Shown here one piece after another: positions 8,614-18,270 of a stretch of 64,000 nucleotides of DNA. The stretch spans positions 693,659 through 757,658 of the forward strand of contig SPIA01000001.1 in NCBI GenBank assembly GCA_004535795.1, given 5' to 3'. The position numbers and the translations under genes are program-made. Below the pieces are notes generated by a model that saw nothing but the letters and a program-made list of their open reading frames with translations, was not told where the DNA came from and made no database searches. Position 1 is the first letter of the stretch. Every line of letters starts with the position of its first letter. This DNA comes from Gammaproteobacteria bacterium LSUCC0057 (GTDB lineage: Bacteria; Pseudomonadota; Gammaproteobacteria; Pseudomonadales; Porticoccaceae).

Positions 8614-9435
8614 ATGCAGACGGTTGTCTATACCGCATTAATCGGCGGCTACGAACAGCTCAATGAGCAGCCAATGGCCAAGCAGTCATCGTTGCGTTTT
8701 GTCTGTTTTAGCGATGACGCCACATTGCAATCCGACAGCTGGGAGATTGTCCATGTTGAGCCCTACCTGCCCGAGGATCTATCGCGCAGTCAGCGCTATT
8801 TGAAGCTCCTGCCGCATCGCCATTTTAGCGACTACCAACGCTCGCTCTACATCGATAATACTGTGGTGCTAAAAAAGCCCCCCGAAGAGATTATCGCCGA
8901 CCACCACCAAGGGCCGTTCACCAACTTTGAGCACTCCTATCGCTCCGAACTGATAGAAGAGTTTATCAAGGTTTTGCAATACGGCATTGACGACCCCGGC
9001 CGAGTCTACGAGCAACTCAATCAGCTGCAAACTTTTTCACCGCAGCTGCTCAGCGCCAAGGTGTTCTGGGGTGGCTTTATGATTCGAGACCACCACCAGC
9101 CGCAGATGGTGGCGCTCGCGGAGCAGTGGTGGGCGCAAGTGTTGCGCTATTCACGCCGCGACCAACTCTCGCTGCCCCGCGCCATGGACGCCAGTGGCGT
9201 CGTCGCCAATGCGTTAAAACTGAGTAATAAAGATAGCGATTTTCACCAGTGGCCGGTGGCTATCGCTCGCAAACGCAGTGCCGAGCAGTTTTCGGCGCAC
9301 CGCAATCTCAAGCCACAGTCACTACAAATAGCCGAATTGAGCGCCGAGCTGGAGCGCAGCCGTAAAGCGCTGAACAACTTGCCCAAAACCGTTTTTTACC
9401 GTCTGCGCGATAAACTTTTGTTGCGTGGCAAATAG
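8614..9435 (+). CDS. DUF616/TOD1-MUCI70-like glycosyltransferase-domain protein
   Basis: A 273-residue protein beginning VVYTALIGGYEQL, the hallmark start of the DUF616 (TOD1/MUCI70) domain. Further family-like elements are RFVCFSDD near residue 29, SQRYLKLLPHRHFSDYQRSLYIDN near 60-85, where YIDN replaces the DxD seen in many transferases, and a Gln/Trp segment near 165-185. The C-terminal 40 residues form a likely coiled coil (ELSAELERSRKALNNL). It has no signal peptide. It probably acts in assembling the same surface glycan as its neighbours. The local base composition looks more AT-rich than in the flanking synthetase genes, in line with later acquisition. Catalysis is not shown for bacterial members I know of. 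Confidence 0.72.
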   Translation: MQTVVYTALIGGYEQLNEQPMAKQSSLRFVCFSDDATLQSDSWEIVHVEPYLPEDLSRSQRYLKLLPHRHFSDYQRSLYIDNTVVLKKPPEEIIADHHQGPFTNFEHSYRSELIEEFIKVLQYGIDDPGRVYEQLNQLQTFSPQLLSAKVFWGGFMIRDHHQPQMVALAEQWWAQVLRYSRRDQLSLPRAMDASGVVANALKLSNKDSDFHQWPVAIARKRSAEQFSAHRNLKPQSLQIAELSAELERSRKALNNLPKTVFYRLRDKLLLRGK

Positions 9436-9446
9436 AGGGTGTGGCT

Positions 9447-10580
9447 ATGAAGCTATTAATGGTTAAAGACCGCAATGTCATCGCCACCAAATTTTTGGCT
9501 GAATTTGCCAATAATATGGCTGAGCAGGGCCACCGCGTCGAGATAGCTTGTCATGCCCGCCACGAAAACTCTCGGGGTGCACTGCTCAACCCGGCGGTGG
9601 CGCTGGATAATTTTTATGCCGCTGGAGAGCGGTTATCGACCAGGCTGCTGTCGCTGTTCAAACAGCTGCTGGTATGGCCGCCGCTGTTGTATAAATTAAA
9701 AATTTCCCGCAGCCGTCCCGATGTGGTGGTCTGCTACTTTTTAATTGATCTTTTCAACGTCATGCTGTTGGGTACCGGCGCAGCCAAAGTAGTCATGATG
9801 GTGCACAACTGTCCCGAAGCCGTTTTTGAACGGATCGACAAAAAAAACTGGCTAGCGCGTAAAATTTATCGGCGGCTACTGGCAAAAGTCGATGTCGTAC
9901 AGGTGCTGCAGCCCAGTTTTGTCCAGCCGTTTGTAGAGCACTACAGGCCACCGCGTGTGGTCGCCATCGCCAACGCCATTGCTCAGCATGCAGATGGCGA
10001 GATTGCCGCCATGCACAGCGAGCAGCGCGCCGAGGGCGGTACCGTGGTCTATGTCGGGCGGGTGGCGAAAAAAGGTAAAAGGCAGCACCTATTAATAGAG
10101 GCGTTTGCCAAAGTGGCCGATCGACACCCCGGTTGGACACTGGAATTTTGGGGGCTGCTCAAACACGGCCAATATCTGCAACAACTCGAGCAGAGAATTG
10201 CCGCGTTAGGGCTCACCGATCGGGTCTTTATCTGTGGTTACACCGATGATATTCAAGCGGTTTATCGCCGCGCCGATATCAATGCTTTCCCGAGCCTGCG
10301 CGAGGGCTTTGGGCTCGGGTTGGCCGATGGTATGGCGATGGGATTACCCAGTATTGGCTACGCCTCTGCGCCGTCGGTCAACGAATTGATCGAACACGGC
10401 GTGAATGGTTTTCTGGCGGATGATGACCAGCAATTCGCCGACTACTTAGGGCAACTAATGGCCGACCGGCCACTGCGCCAGCAGTTCGGTTTGGCGGCCA
10501 GAAAAAGAGTTGAGCCCTATGCACAAGAAGCGGTAATGCAGCAGTGGCAAACGTTGTTAGAGGAGCTATCGGCGTGCTGA
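9447..10580 (+). CDS. GT4-type glycosyltransferase
   Basis: A 377-residue GT-B glycosyltransferase. The N-terminal half carries a binding loop (KFLAEFANNMAEQGH near 12-26) and MVHNCPEAVFERIDKK near 114. The C-terminal half has VYVGRVAKKGKRQHLLIEAF near 203, VFICGYTDDIQAVYRRADI near 260, and the donor motif SLREGFGLGLADGMAMGLP near 285-303. I prefer the ATG at 9447 over the GTG two codons earlier because GAGGG is then 8 bases upstream. It lies 11 bases after the DUF616 gene and 22 bases before the next transferase. Sugar specificity is unknown. Like the DUF616 gene it uses more A/T-ending codons than rmlA or glnS. Confidence 0.83.
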   Translation: MKLLMVKDRNVIATKFLAEFANNMAEQGHRVEIACHARHENSRGALLNPAVALDNFYAAGERLSTRLLSLFKQLLVWPPLLYKLKISRSRPDVVVCYFLIDLFNVMLLGTGAAKVVMMVHNCPEAVFERIDKKNWLARKIYRRLLAKVDVVQVLQPSFVQPFVEHYRPPRVVAIANAIAQHADGEIAAMHSEQRAEGGTVVYVGRVAKKGKRQHLLIEAFAKVADRHPGWTLEFWGLLKHGQYLQQLEQRIAALGLTDRVFICGYTDDIQAVYRRADINAFPSLREGFGLGLADGMAMGLPSIGYASAPSVNELIEHGVNGFLADDDQQFADYLGQLMADRPLRQQFGLAARKRVEPYAQEAVMQQWQTLLEELSAC

Positions 10581-10602
10581 GCTATGGCCGCGGGCGGGCG
10601 CG

Positions 10603-11718
10603 ATGAGACAGATACTCTGGTGGGGTCGCACCGGCGCCTACGGCCCCGACTATCCGCGCAACCGAACGGTGATTGCCGAGCTAAAAAAACTCGGCGTCGA
10701 GCTGGTGGTTTTCCAGCCGCTACTCTCTAAGTTCGGCGATATTGAGGCGGCGCTGCGGCGGTTGCCGGCGGTCGATGCGGTGTGGGTGCCGTGTTTTCGC
10801 CAGCGCGACATGGCCGCTGCCGTACGCTACGCGCGGCGGCGCGGCTTGCCTGTGATCTTCGATCCGTTAATCAGCGCTTTTGATAAGCGCGTCAACGAGC
10901 GGCGCAAATACAGCGCCGATAGCTGGCGGGGGCGGCGATTGTTGCGCTGGGAGTCGACGCTGTTTAACCGTGCTGAGCTGTTGATCGCCGATACCCAGGC
11001 GCATCGCCAGTACTTTCACGCTACTCACGGCGTCGCTTTAGAGCGGATTGTGGTGCTGCCGGTGAGCGCCGAGGAGACACTGTTTACTCCGCCAGCTGGC
11101 GCATACCAGCTGCCGGCACGGCCTGAGCTGCTGTTTTTTGGTTCGTTTATCGGCCTGCAAGGGGCAACAGTTATTGCCGAGGCGCTACACCACTACCACG
11201 GGCCGGCGATAAAGCTGTGCTTTTTAGGCGACGGCCCGCAGCGCGCGGATTGCCAAACCATCGCCGCCGAGGCCAACAACCCGCTGGTCGATGTTGAATT
11301 TGCCGACTGGATAGCGCTGCACGAGCTGCCGGCGAGGATTGGCCGCGCCGATCTAGGTCTGGGTATTTTTGGCAGCGGGGCGAAATCGGCGCGGGTGATA
11401 CCGAACAAAGTCTACCAGTCGCTAGCCTGTGGTCTGCCGGTAATCACCATGGCGAGCAGTGCCTACCCCGCCCAGCTGGGCGCGCAGAATGGTCTGTTTT
11501 TTGTGCCGGCCGGCTCGCCGCAGGCATTGGCAACAGCGATGGCCGCGGCAGTCGGAGAGCTTGGTCAACCCCTGCGCCAGGCGGCGCTGGCCAGTTACCG
11601 CCGCTATTTTTCTAGCAAGCAGATCGGTACAGCGTTAGCTGCCGCGCTGCAGAAACTACTTGATGGTAAACTAGCGGCCGTGTCAGCAACCCGAAAACAC
11701 CAAAAGGACGAACGATGA
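10603..11718 (+). CDS. GT4-like glycosyltransferase
   Basis: A 371-residue GT-B-type transferase of a divergent kind. It begins [19 protein letters not shown] and has an Arg/Lys-rich region near 80-110. The second half shows [13 protein letters not shown] near 178, [11 protein letters not shown] near 205, [34 protein letters not shown] near 240-280, where the conserved acidic E-x7-E of GT4 is replaced by a K-x-Y-Q-S pattern seen in several O-antigen transferases. The stop overlaps the rmlA ATG (ATGA), coupling it to the dTDP-rhamnose genes. It could be a rhamnosyltransferase, but that rests only on the position. Confidence 0.75.
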   Translation: MRQILWWGRTGAYGPDYPRNRTVIAELKKLGVELVVFQPLLSKFGDIEAALRRLPAVDAVWVPCFRQRDMAAAVRYARRRGLPVIFDPLISAFDKRVNERRKYSADSWRGRRLLRWESTLFNRAELLIADTQAHRQYFHATHGVALERIVVLPVSAEETLFTPPAGAYQLPARPELLFFGSFIGLQGATVIAEALHHYHGPAIKLCFLGDGPQRADCQTIAAEANNPLVDVEFADWIALHELPARIGRADLGLGIFGSGAKSARVIPNKVYQSLACGLPVITMASSAYPAQLGAQNGLFFVPAGSPQALATAMAAAVGELGQPLRQAALASYRRYFSSKQIGTALAAALQKLLDGKLAAVSATRKHQKDER

Positions 11719-12590
11719 TACGCAAAGGAATAGTGCTCGCCGGCGGCTCCGGCACCCGGCTCTACCCGGCCACCCGCGCACTCAGCAAGCAGCTGCTGCC
11801 GGTTTACGACAAGCCGATGATTTTTTACCCGCTGAGCACTCTGATGCTGGCCGGTATTCGCGACATACTGATTATCTCGACCCCGCAGGACACCCCGCGT
11901 TTTCAAGAGCTGCTCGGCGACGGTAGCCAGTGGGGGCTGTCGCTCAGCTATGAGATACAGGCCGAGCCGGCCGGTATCGCCCAAGCATTTATAATCGGTG
12001 CCGACTTTATCGGTGACGACGGTGTGGCGCTGGTGCTTGGCGACAACATCTTCTACGGCCACGATCTGCAGTTACAGCTCGAGCGCGCCGCGGCGCGCGG
12101 GCAGGGCGCCTCGGTGTTTGCCTACCATGTCAAAGACCCAGAGCGTTACGGGGTGGTCGAGTTTGATAAACAATACCAAGCGCGCTCGATAGAAGAGAAG
12201 CCGGCCGAGCCAAAAAGTAGCTACGCTGTGACCGGGCTCTATTTTTACGACAACCAGGTGGTCGATATCGCCCGTTCGATCGCCCCTTCGGCGCGCGGCG
12301 AACTGGAGATCACCGATGTCAACCAGCGGTACTTGGCGGCTGGCGAGCTGTCTGTTGAGGTGATGGGGCGCGGTTATGCGTGGCTCGACACCGGCACGCA
12401 CGACAGCTTGCTAGAGGCGTCAAGCTTTATTGCTACCATCCAGCACCGCCAGGGGTTGATGGTGGCCTGCCCGGAGGAGATCGCGCTGCAGCAGGACTGG
12501 ATCGATGCCGAGAGTGTGGTTGAGCAGGCCAAACCGCTGCTGAAAAACGAGTACGGCAAATACCTGATGAAACTGGTGGCCAAGCGATGA
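11715..12590 (+). CDS. rmlA: glucose-1-phosphate thymidylyltransferase RmlA
   Basis: First step of dTDP-L-rhamnose synthesis: dTTP plus glucose-1-phosphate gives dTDP-glucose. The 291-residue product carries the nucleotidyltransferase signature [19 protein letters not shown] near residues 8-26, [16 protein letters not shown] just after it, [11 protein letters not shown] near 109, and [16 protein letters not shown] near 223-238. Length is that of the long, allosteric RmlA type. An AAAGGA Shine-Dalgarno precedes the ATG, which lies inside the stop of the upstream transferase; its own stop overlaps rmlC (ATGA). Confidence 0.97.
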   Translation: MIRKGIVLAGGSGTRLYPATRALSKQLLPVYDKPMIFYPLSTLMLAGIRDILIISTPQDTPRFQELLGDGSQWGLSLSYEIQAEPAGIAQAFIIGADFIGDDGVALVLGDNIFYGHDLQLQLERAAARGQGASVFAYHVKDPERYGVVEFDKQYQARSIEEKPAEPKSSYAVTGLYFYDNQVVDIARSIAPSARGELEITDVNQRYLAAGELSVEVMGRGYAWLDTGTHDSLLEASSFIATIQHRQGLMVACPEEIALQQDWIDAESVVEQAKPLLKNEYGKYLMKLVAKR

Positions 12591-13141
12591 GCCTGAAAGT
12601 CACTCAGACACCGCTGGCCGACCTGCTGGTGATAGAGCCGCAGCGGTTTGGCGATCAGCGCGGCTTTTTTTTGGAGAGCTTTAACCAGCGCGACTTCAAC
12701 CGCGCGGTCGGTAGTGAAGTGAGTTTTGTCCAAGACAACCACAGCCGTTCGGCGCGCGGCGTGCTGCGTGGCCTTCACTACCAGTTTACTGCGCCGCAGG
12801 GCAAACTGGTGCGAGTAACCGACGGCAGCGTCTTTGATGTCGCGGTAGATCTGCGCCGCAGTTCACCAACCTTTAAGCAGTGGTACGGTATCGAATTGAG
12901 CGCCAGCAACTTTAAGCAGTTGTGGCTGCCGGCGGGTTTTGCCCACGGCTTTTTGGTGCTCAGCGACAGCGCGGATTTTCTCTACAAAACCACCGACTAC
13001 TACCAGCCGACCGACGAGCGGGCGATCCGCTGGGACGACCCAACCCTCGCGGTTGAGTGGCCGTTGGCCGGCGTGGCGCCAAACCTCTCCGCTAAAGACA
13101 GCGCGGCGCCGCTGTTCGATGTCGAGCGCTGCTACCCATAA
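12587..13141 (+). CDS. rmlC: dTDP-4-dehydrorhamnose 3,5-epimerase RmlC
   Basis: Third step of the dTDP-rhamnose pathway: epimerises C3 and C5 of dTDP-4-keto-6-deoxyglucose. The 184-residue cupin shows [11 protein letters not shown] near 25, [17 protein letters not shown] near 46-62 (catalytic His), [15 protein letters not shown] near 83, [10 protein letters not shown] near 117, and the Tyr-bearing [20 protein letters not shown] near 132-150. It starts inside the rmlA stop codon. After it come 37 non-coding bases with no hairpin, then rmlB. Confidence 0.97.
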   Translation: MSLKVTQTPLADLLVIEPQRFGDQRGFFLESFNQRDFNRAVGSEVSFVQDNHSRSARGVLRGLHYQFTAPQGKLVRVTDGSVFDVAVDLRRSSPTFKQWYGIELSASNFKQLWLPAGFAHGFLVLSDSADFLYKTTDYYQPTDERAIRWDDPTLAVEWPLAGVAPNLSAKDSAAPLFDVERCYP

Positions 13142-13178
13142 TGGATGACACCGAAAGCAAACCCCAAGGACAGTTACT

Positions 13179-14243
13179 ATGATTCTAGTCACCGGCGGCG
13201 CCGGCTTTATCGGCTCCAACTTTGTGCTCGACTGGTTGGCCTGCGGCGATGAGCCAGTGGTCAACGTCGACAAGCTCACCTACGCGGGCAACTTAGCCAA
13301 TTTGGCCAGCTTAGAGGGTGATAGCCGGCATATTTTTATTCAGGCCGATATCGGCGATGCCGAGCTGATCGGCCAGTTGTTGCGCCAGCACAAAGTGCGC
13401 GCAGTGGTTAACTTTGCCGCCGAGTCGCACGTCGACCGCTCGATTAGCGGGCCGGCCGCGTTTGTTGCGACCAACGTCAACGGCACATTCAACCTGTTAG
13501 AAGCGGTGCGCGCCTACTGGGGCGAATTGGAAAGCGCGGCGCAGGCGGCGTTTCGGTTTTTGCATGTCTCCACCGACGAGGTCTACGGCACGCTAGACAG
13601 AGAGGCCCCCGCGTTTACAGAAACACACCCCTATCAGCCCAATAGCCCCTATTCGGCGAGTAAGGCGGCCAGCGACCACTTGGTGCGTGCCTACCACCAC
13701 ACCTACGGGCTGCCGGTACTCACCACCAACTGCTCGAACAACTACGGCCCATACCATTTTCCGGAAAAATTGATTCCGCTCTGTATCCAGAACGCACTCG
13801 CCGGCGAGCCGCTGCCGATTTACGGCGACGGCCAACAGGTGCGCGACTGGCTCTATGTCAGCGACCACTGCGCGGCGATCCGGCGGGTGCTCGAGGCGGG
13901 CAGCTGTGGTGAGGTTTACAACGTCGGCGGCTGGAACGAGAAGACCAATATCGAGGTGGTGCAAGCACTCTGTAGCCTGCTCGATGAGTTGGCGCCGCGC
14001 GCCGATTCGCGCAGCTACGCAGAGCAGATCCGTTACGTACAAGACCGCCCCGGCCATGACCGCCGCTACGCGATCGACGCCGGCAAGCTGCAGCGCGAGC
14101 TCGGCTGGCGGCCGGCTGAAACCTTCGACAGCGGCATTCGCAAAACCGTGCAGTGGTATCTGGCCAACCCGCAGTGGGTGGCCGATGTCACCTCGGGCGC
14201 CTACCGCGACTGGGTCGCCAGCCATTATCAGAGCACGCCATGA
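13179..14243 (+). CDS. rmlB: dTDP-glucose 4,6-dehydratase RmlB
   Basis: Second step of dTDP-rhamnose synthesis: NAD-dependent 4,6-dehydration of dTDP-glucose. The 354-residue short-chain dehydrogenase shows the Rossmann [10 protein letters not shown] near residue 6, [10 protein letters not shown] near 83, HVSTDEVYG (catalytic Thr-Asp-Glu) near 130, and the YSASKAASD Tyr-x3-Lys near 160, followed by [24 protein letters not shown] lies before the ATG. The stop overlaps the rmlD start (ATGA). Order here is A-C-B-D and not the common B-D-A-C. Confidence 0.97.
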   Translation: MILVTGGAGFIGSNFVLDWLACGDEPVVNVDKLTYAGNLANLASLEGDSRHIFIQADIGDAELIGQLLRQHKVRAVVNFAAESHVDRSISGPAAFVATNVNGTFNLLEAVRAYWGELESAAQAAFRFLHVSTDEVYGTLDREAPAFTETHPYQPNSPYSASKAASDHLVRAYHHTYGLPVLTTNCSNNYGPYHFPEKLIPLCIQNALAGEPLPIYGDGQQVRDWLYVSDHCAAIRRVLEAGSCGEVYNVGGWNEKTNIEVVQALCSLLDELAPRADSRSYAEQIRYVQDRPGHDRRYAIDAGKLQRELGWRPAETFDSGIRKTVQWYLANPQWVADVTSGAYRDWVASHYQSTP

Positions 14244-15136
14244 CTGTTCTGGTCACTGGTGCCAACGGCCAGCTCGGCCGCTCGGTGTGCGAGCGTCTTA
14301 GCGCAGTTGATAGGGCACACGTCGCTCTCGACAGCCGCCAACTCGATATTGGCGATGACGCCGCAGTAGCCGCACAGATTAAAACCGCACAGTACTCGGC
14401 AATTATCAATTGCGCCGCCTACACCGCGGTCGACAGGGCTGAGAGCGAGCCCGCCGCTGCCTATCGGGTCAATCGCGACGGCGCTGGTAACCTCGCCGCG
14501 GCGGCCAAACAAGCCGGTATTCCATTGCTGCATGTCTCGACCGACTACGTCTTTGATGGCAGCAAGCAGGGCGCCTACACCCCTCAGGACATCACTCGGC
14601 CACTGGGCGTCTACGGCGCCAGCAAGCTGGCCGGCGAGCAGGCTATTGCCGCCAGTGGCTGCCGCTATCTGATTGTGCGCACCGCTTGGGTGTTCAGCGA
14701 GCACGGCAATAACTTTGTGAAAACCATGTTGCGACTTGGCGCCGAGCGCGATCAGTTGAGTGTTGTCGCCGATCAATTCGGTTCACCCACCTATGCGGGT
14801 GATCTGGCCGCGGTATTAGTTGCCGCTGCAGAAAAAATGAGCGAGAGCGGCTGCGCCGAACTCGATAATCAGATCTATCACTATGGCGGTACGCCAAGCT
14901 GCAGCTGGCACCAGTTAGCTCAGAGCCTGTTTGCCGAGGCAGTGGCTAGCGGCCTGTTAGCCCGCGCGCCGCAGCTAACACCGATCAGCACTGCAGAGTA
15001 CCCGACAGCCGCGGCGCGGCCAGCTAACTCAGTGCTGGACTCTGGAGCAGTCGCCGAGGCGCTAGGCCTACCGGCATCGAATTGGCAAAGTGTGCTTGCT
15101 CACTGCTCAGCTCGGATTATTGGCGCTGGGCAGTAG
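14240..15136 (+). CDS. rmlD: dTDP-4-dehydrorhamnose reductase RmlD
   Basis: Final step of dTDP-L-rhamnose synthesis: NAD(P)H reduction of the 4-keto group. I chose the ATG at 14240 because it overlaps the rmlB stop (ATGA) and gives the family start [15 protein letters not shown]. The 298-residue product has [11 protein letters not shown] near 58, [14 protein letters not shown] near 98, and the catalytic [11 protein letters not shown] near 126-136. A longer in-frame reading starting at 14153 would lie inside rmlB and is unlikely. The last 30 bases overlap the convergent glycosyltransferase gene on the minus strand; no terminator separates them. Confidence 0.96.
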   Translation: MTVLVTGANGQLGRSVCERLSAVDRAHVALDSRQLDIGDDAAVAAQIKTAQYSAIINCAAYTAVDRAESEPAAAYRVNRDGAGNLAAAAKQAGIPLLHVSTDYVFDGSKQGAYTPQDITRPLGVYGASKLAGEQAIAASGCRYLIVRTAWVFSEHGNNFVKTMLRLGAERDQLSVVADQFGSPTYAGDLAAVLVAAAEKMSESGCAELDNQIYHYGGTPSCSWHQLAQSLFAEAVASGLLARAPQLTPISTAEYPTAAARPANSVLDSGAVAEALGLPASNWQSVLAHCSARIIGAGQ

Positions 15137-16147
15137 TCGCATTAGCCAGCGCAGAGCGGTGTAGTAGCGGTAGCGGCGATGAAAATGCCGCATCGTTGCA
15201 TCACGGTAAACTGAGCGTGGCGAGCGCCAGTTTTTTTGTATAAAAGTCATACAACGCCTGTGCCAAAGTAACCCCAGCTCTTCTCTGAACTCCGCCTTGG
15301 GAAAATAACCGCTCTGCTCGTTGGCGCGCATAATGTCATGCAGTAGCAGCTCTACCTGGCGCAATTCAGCTAACGAAAGCGCCTCTCTGCGGTTTTTTAA
15401 AACACCATGGTAAAAAAGATCCTGATATTGCTCCGCAAGCTCAAAGCCAATCCCTTTGAGTTTGCTCTGAAACAGTGATCGAGCTTCTTGATTAGCGCTA
15501 GTTTTTTTTGTTCTAGACGCCCTTTGGTTATGTAGTCGATAACTGAACAGGTATTCGGGGATATTGTAAAATTCGGTTATGGGCATGCAGTCCAACCACA
15601 ATCGCAAATCGTTGCCGGTGGCATAATCGGTATTGTATTGGATCTGGTGTTCGTCAAGCAGTGACTTGCGTATCACTGCGCTGGGATGGAGTATGGTGCA
15701 ACGGTTAAATAGCTGCGCCTTAATCTCTGCACTGCTCACCGGATAGCTCTTGCGCTTGCTTCTGCCACCTTCGTTAAAATAGATGGCCCAAGTGCCGCAG
15801 ACGCCGACCTCAGGATGCTTCTCCATGTAGTCAATCTGCCGCTGCAAGCGGTTCGGGTGCGATAGGTCGTCGTGATCTTGGCGAGCAATATACTTTCCAC
15901 GCGCCAATGCCAAGCCTCTGTTGCTAGCAGCCGCGATCCCCAAATTTTTATCGAGTTCGATATAACGTATACGAGAATCGTCAAAGCGGTTAACGATCGA
16001 TCTAGTCGCACCACTGTCTGGCGAGGCGTCGTTGATGATCAAAAACTCAAAATCGGCAAAGGTCTGCGCCAAAACTGAGTCAATGGTCGCGGCCAGATGC
16101 TTGGCACCATTGTAGGTTGGCATTAATACTGTGACTTGAGGCGTCAT
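15107..16147 (-). CDS. family 2 glycosyltransferase
   Basis: Inverting GT-A glycosyltransferase. The 346-residue product shows VLMPTYNGAKHLAATIDSVL near the start, FEFLIINDASPD near 36, the NLGIAAASNRGLALARGKY segment near 70-88, and the metal-binding ARQDHDD near 90, then a GxxW/YxLH-type C-terminal region (YRLHNQ near 205). The last 100 residues are Arg/Tyr-rich. The ATG at 16147 has AGAGGT nine bases upstream; a GTG at 16153, one base after the ugpQ stop, is an alternative. It is the last gene of the tRNA-folD-ugpQ run and overlaps the end of rmlD by 30 bases. Presumably it works on the same surface glycan. Confidence 0.85.
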   Translation of the reverse strand: MTPQVTVLMPTYNGAKHLAATIDSVLAQTFADFEFLIINDASPDSGATRSIVNRFDDSRIRYIELDKNLGIAAASNRGLALARGKYIARQDHDDLSHPNRLQRQIDYMEKHPEVGVCGTWAIYFNEGGRSKRKSYPVSSAEIKAQLFNRCTILHPSAVIRKSLLDEHQIQYNTDYATGNDLRLWLDCMPITEFYNIPEYLFSYRLHNQRASRTKKTSANQEARSLFQSKLKGIGFELAEQYQDLFYHGVLKNRREALSLAELRQVELLLHDIMRANEQSGYFPKAEFREELGLLWHRRCMTFIQKNWRSPRSVYRDATMRHFHRRYRYYTALRWLMRLLPSANNPS

Positions 16148-16154
16148 AGACACG

Positions 16155-16925
16155 CTACCTCTTGGTGAGATGGCTGTTTAGTGGTGCAGCCAGCAGTGCA
16201 GCGGTGTTGAAACTCTCCAACAGCGCTATTCCTTGCTTGATAAGTTGCCAGCCCATCGCTTGGTCGGCCACTTCGTAAGCGACCCACTGAGCAGGGAGTG
16301 CGCAGTTGGCGACATGGAACGCACGGTCGAGCAGTAGCTGGTCAACAAAGATGTAGTCTGGATTGAGCGCGATGACCGGCGCACTGGCCAGCTCGTCGAG
16401 GGTGTTGAGCACTATGCCACACAGTGGCCAGCCGCACTGCCGCGCCCATGCGACTACCTCAATCGCAAAGCTTATTAGCACCACTTGTTCCGCGTAGTCG
16501 GCAAATAGGGCGCAGAGCTGCTCGGCTGCAGCGCGCGCGCCGACATCTGTCAGCGAGTGCGGTTTAATTTCAACAAATAACTGTGCATTGGGATAGGCCT
16601 CGAGCAGCGGCAGCAAGTCGGCCAGCGGGTGGATATGCACAGCGTGAAACTTACCACCCAACCGGCTTGGCTCACCGGCCGGCAGTTGCACGAGTTGCGC
16701 ACAGCTGTAATCGCGCAGAGAGCCTGGCAGGCCGCTTACCCGCTCGAGGGTGGCATCGTGATAGAGCATAGCGACACCGTCCCGGCTGAACTGGACATCG
16801 CATTCAACGCGCATAATGCCGGCGTCGAGTGCGGCGCGGATGCCCTCGAGGCTGTTTTCAGGATAGTACGCGCGCAAGCCGCGGTGCGCGACTAGGCGCT
16901 CAATCGGCAGAGCGCCGGCGCTCAT
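16155..16925 (-). CDS. ugpQ: glycerophosphodiester phosphodiesterase
   Basis: Hydrolyses deacylated phospholipid glycerophosphodiesters to glycerol-3-phosphate and an alcohol. The 256-residue TIM-barrel protein has AHRGLRAYYPENSLEG near residues 13-28 (catalytic His and metal Glu), ECDVQFSRDGVAMLYHD near 41-57 (second catalytic His), and the metal-ligand FVEIKP near 118. No signal peptide is seen, so it resembles cytosolic UgpQ and not periplasmic GlpQ. It sits 2 bases after folD and one or a few bases before the family 2 transferase, so the three form one transcription unit. Confidence 0.92.
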   Translation of the reverse strand: MSAGALPIERLVAHRGLRAYYPENSLEGIRAALDAGIMRVECDVQFSRDGVAMLYHDATLERVSGLPGSLRDYSCAQLVQLPAGEPSRLGGKFHAVHIHPLADLLPLLEAYPNAQLFVEIKPHSLTDVGARAAAEQLCALFADYAEQVVLISFAIEVVAWARQCGWPLCGIVLNTLDELASAPVIALNPDYIFVDQLLLDRAFHVANCALPAQWVAYEVADQAMGWQLIKQGIALLESFNTAALLAAPLNSHLTKR

Positions 16926-16927
16926 GT

Positions 16928-17779
16928 TCAGGCCAGGCTGGCGGCCGCTTCTGCGGCCAGAAGCGACTGTTGTATCAGGGTATTGATGGTCATTGGACCA
17001 ACACCGCCGGGCACCGGCGTATAGGCGGCCACTCGCTCGACCAGTGGCGCCAGTTCTATATCGCCAATACCGCCGGGGTGGTAGCCCGCATCGACCACTA
17101 CAGCGCCATCTTTAATCCATTCAGCGCGGATAAACTCCGGTTTGCCCACCGCACCGACGACAATGTCGGCTTGTTGGATGTGTGCCGCCAAGTTTTTAGT
17201 GCGCGAGTGGCAGATGGTCACTGTGGCATCGGCGTTGAGCAGCATTGCTGCCATCGGTTTGCCAAGGATAGGGCTGCGACCGACCACAACCGCATGCTTG
17301 CCCGACAGCGCGATATCGTAGGCGGCCAACAGTCGCATAATGCCTTGTGGTGTGGCTGAGCCATAAGCTGGTTCGGTCATCGCCATGCGGCCAAAACCTA
17401 AGCAGGTGACACCGTCGACATCTTTGGCCAGGCTGATGGCGTCAAAACAGGCGCGCTCGTCAATCTGACTCGGCACCGGGTGTTGCAGCAGAATACCGTG
17501 GCAGTTGGGGTTGGCATTGAGTTCCGCGATTTTTGCCAGCAGCTGCTCGGTGGTGGTGGACGCGTCCATCTCTACGGCAATGGACTCCATGCCAACCCGG
17601 CGGCAGGCTGACTGCTTCATTTTTACGTAGGTGGCAGAGGCTGGGTCTGCCCCTACCAAAATGGTGGCCAAAATCGGTGTCAGGCCGTTATTCTGCGCTT
17701 TAAGCGCTTCAACACGCTGGGTAAATTGCGCTTCGCACGCGGCTGCAGTGGCTTTGCCATCGAGAATTAGGGCGGGCAT
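16928..17779 (-). CDS. folD: bifunctional methylene-THF dehydrogenase/cyclohydrolase FolD
   Basis: Interconverts 5,10-methylene-, 5,10-methenyl- and 10-formyl-tetrahydrofolate, using NADP, to supply one-carbon units. The 283-residue product shows [14 protein letters not shown] (catalytic Lys) near residues 50-63, GILLQHPVP near 97, the [13 protein letters not shown] region near 120, [17 protein letters not shown] near 164 (NADP site), and the terminal [20 protein letters not shown] with AACAGGAAC upstream. The gene lies 132 bases downstream of tRNA-His with no terminator visible between, so read-through from the tRNA promoter is possible. Confidence 0.97.
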   Translation of the reverse strand: MPALILDGKATAAACEAQFTQRVEALKAQNNGLTPILATILVGADPASATYVKMKQSACRRVGMESIAVEMDASTTTEQLLAKIAELNANPNCHGILLQHPVPSQIDERACFDAISLAKDVDGVTCLGFGRMAMTEPAYGSATPQGIMRLLAAYDIALSGKHAVVVGRSPILGKPMAAMLLNADATVTICHSRTKNLAAHIQQADIVVGAVGKPEFIRAEWIKDGAVVVDAGYHPGGIGDIELAPLVERVAAYTPVPGGVGPMTINTLIQQSLLAAEAAASLA

Positions 17780-17911
17780 GGTGGTTGTTCCTGTTAAAAA
17801 TTTAATGCGCTAATTTTGCCCGAATAGCGAGTTGCACGCCAGCAAAGGATGGCTGTAGAAAGCGATCCCCAAAAGGTACGAATAGGTTTTGTCAGCTCAA
17901 CGCTTAGAAAA

Positions 17912-17988
17912 TGGGGTGGACGACGGGGATTGAACCCGCGACCACCGGAATCACAATCCGGGGCTCTACCAACTGAGCTACGTCCACC
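17912..17988 (-). tRNA. tRNA-His (GTG anticodon)
   Basis: 77-base cloverleaf including the extra 5' G(-1) typical of tRNA-His and an encoded 3' CCA. The anticodon loop reads TTGTGAT (anticodon GTG), the T loop is GTTCAAT, and the acceptor GGTGGACG pairs with CGTCCACC. It is the third of three tRNAs transcribed leftward. Confidence 0.96.
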
Positions 17989-18003
17989 ATTTTGAAGAAT
18001 TAT

Positions 18004-18080
<77 letters not shown>

Positions 18081-18101
18081 TTAACACAGTGGAGGCGGAA
18101 G

Positions 18102-18178
18102 TGGTCGGGGATGAGGGATTCGAACCCCCGACATCCTGCTCCCAAAGCAGGCGCGCTACCAGACTGCGCTAATCCCCG
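18102..18178 (-). tRNA. tRNA-Pro (TGG anticodon)
   Basis: 77-base cloverleaf with encoded CCA. The acceptor CGGGGAT pairs with ATCCCCG, the anticodon loop is TTTGGGA (anticodon TGG), and the T loop is GTTCGAAT. It is promoter-proximal in the Pro-Arg-His tRNA operon. Confidence 0.96.
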
Positions 18179-18215
18179 ACTTCCGTACCAAAGCACTCTC
18201 AATGAGAGAGCGCGC

Positions 18216-18244
18216 ATCATACTGACCGCAGTGCTGTGCGTCAA
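18216..18244 (-). promoter_or_regulatory. tRNA operon promoter
   Basis: On the minus strand, TTGACG (18239-18244) and TATGAT (18216-18221) are separated by exactly 17 bases. The sequence after the -10 is GCGCGC, the GC-rich discriminator typical of stable-RNA promoters under stringent (ppGpp/DksA) control. Transcription would begin about 30 bases before tRNA-Pro. Confidence 0.85.
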
Positions 18245-18270
18245 TTGCCAAAGCAGCTCAATTGCAGGGG

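Noticed and set aside
14153-14239. Longer N-terminus for rmlD
   Set aside because: It would overlap rmlB by 90 bases and precede the Rossmann strand with unrelated residues; the ATGA overlap start is better.
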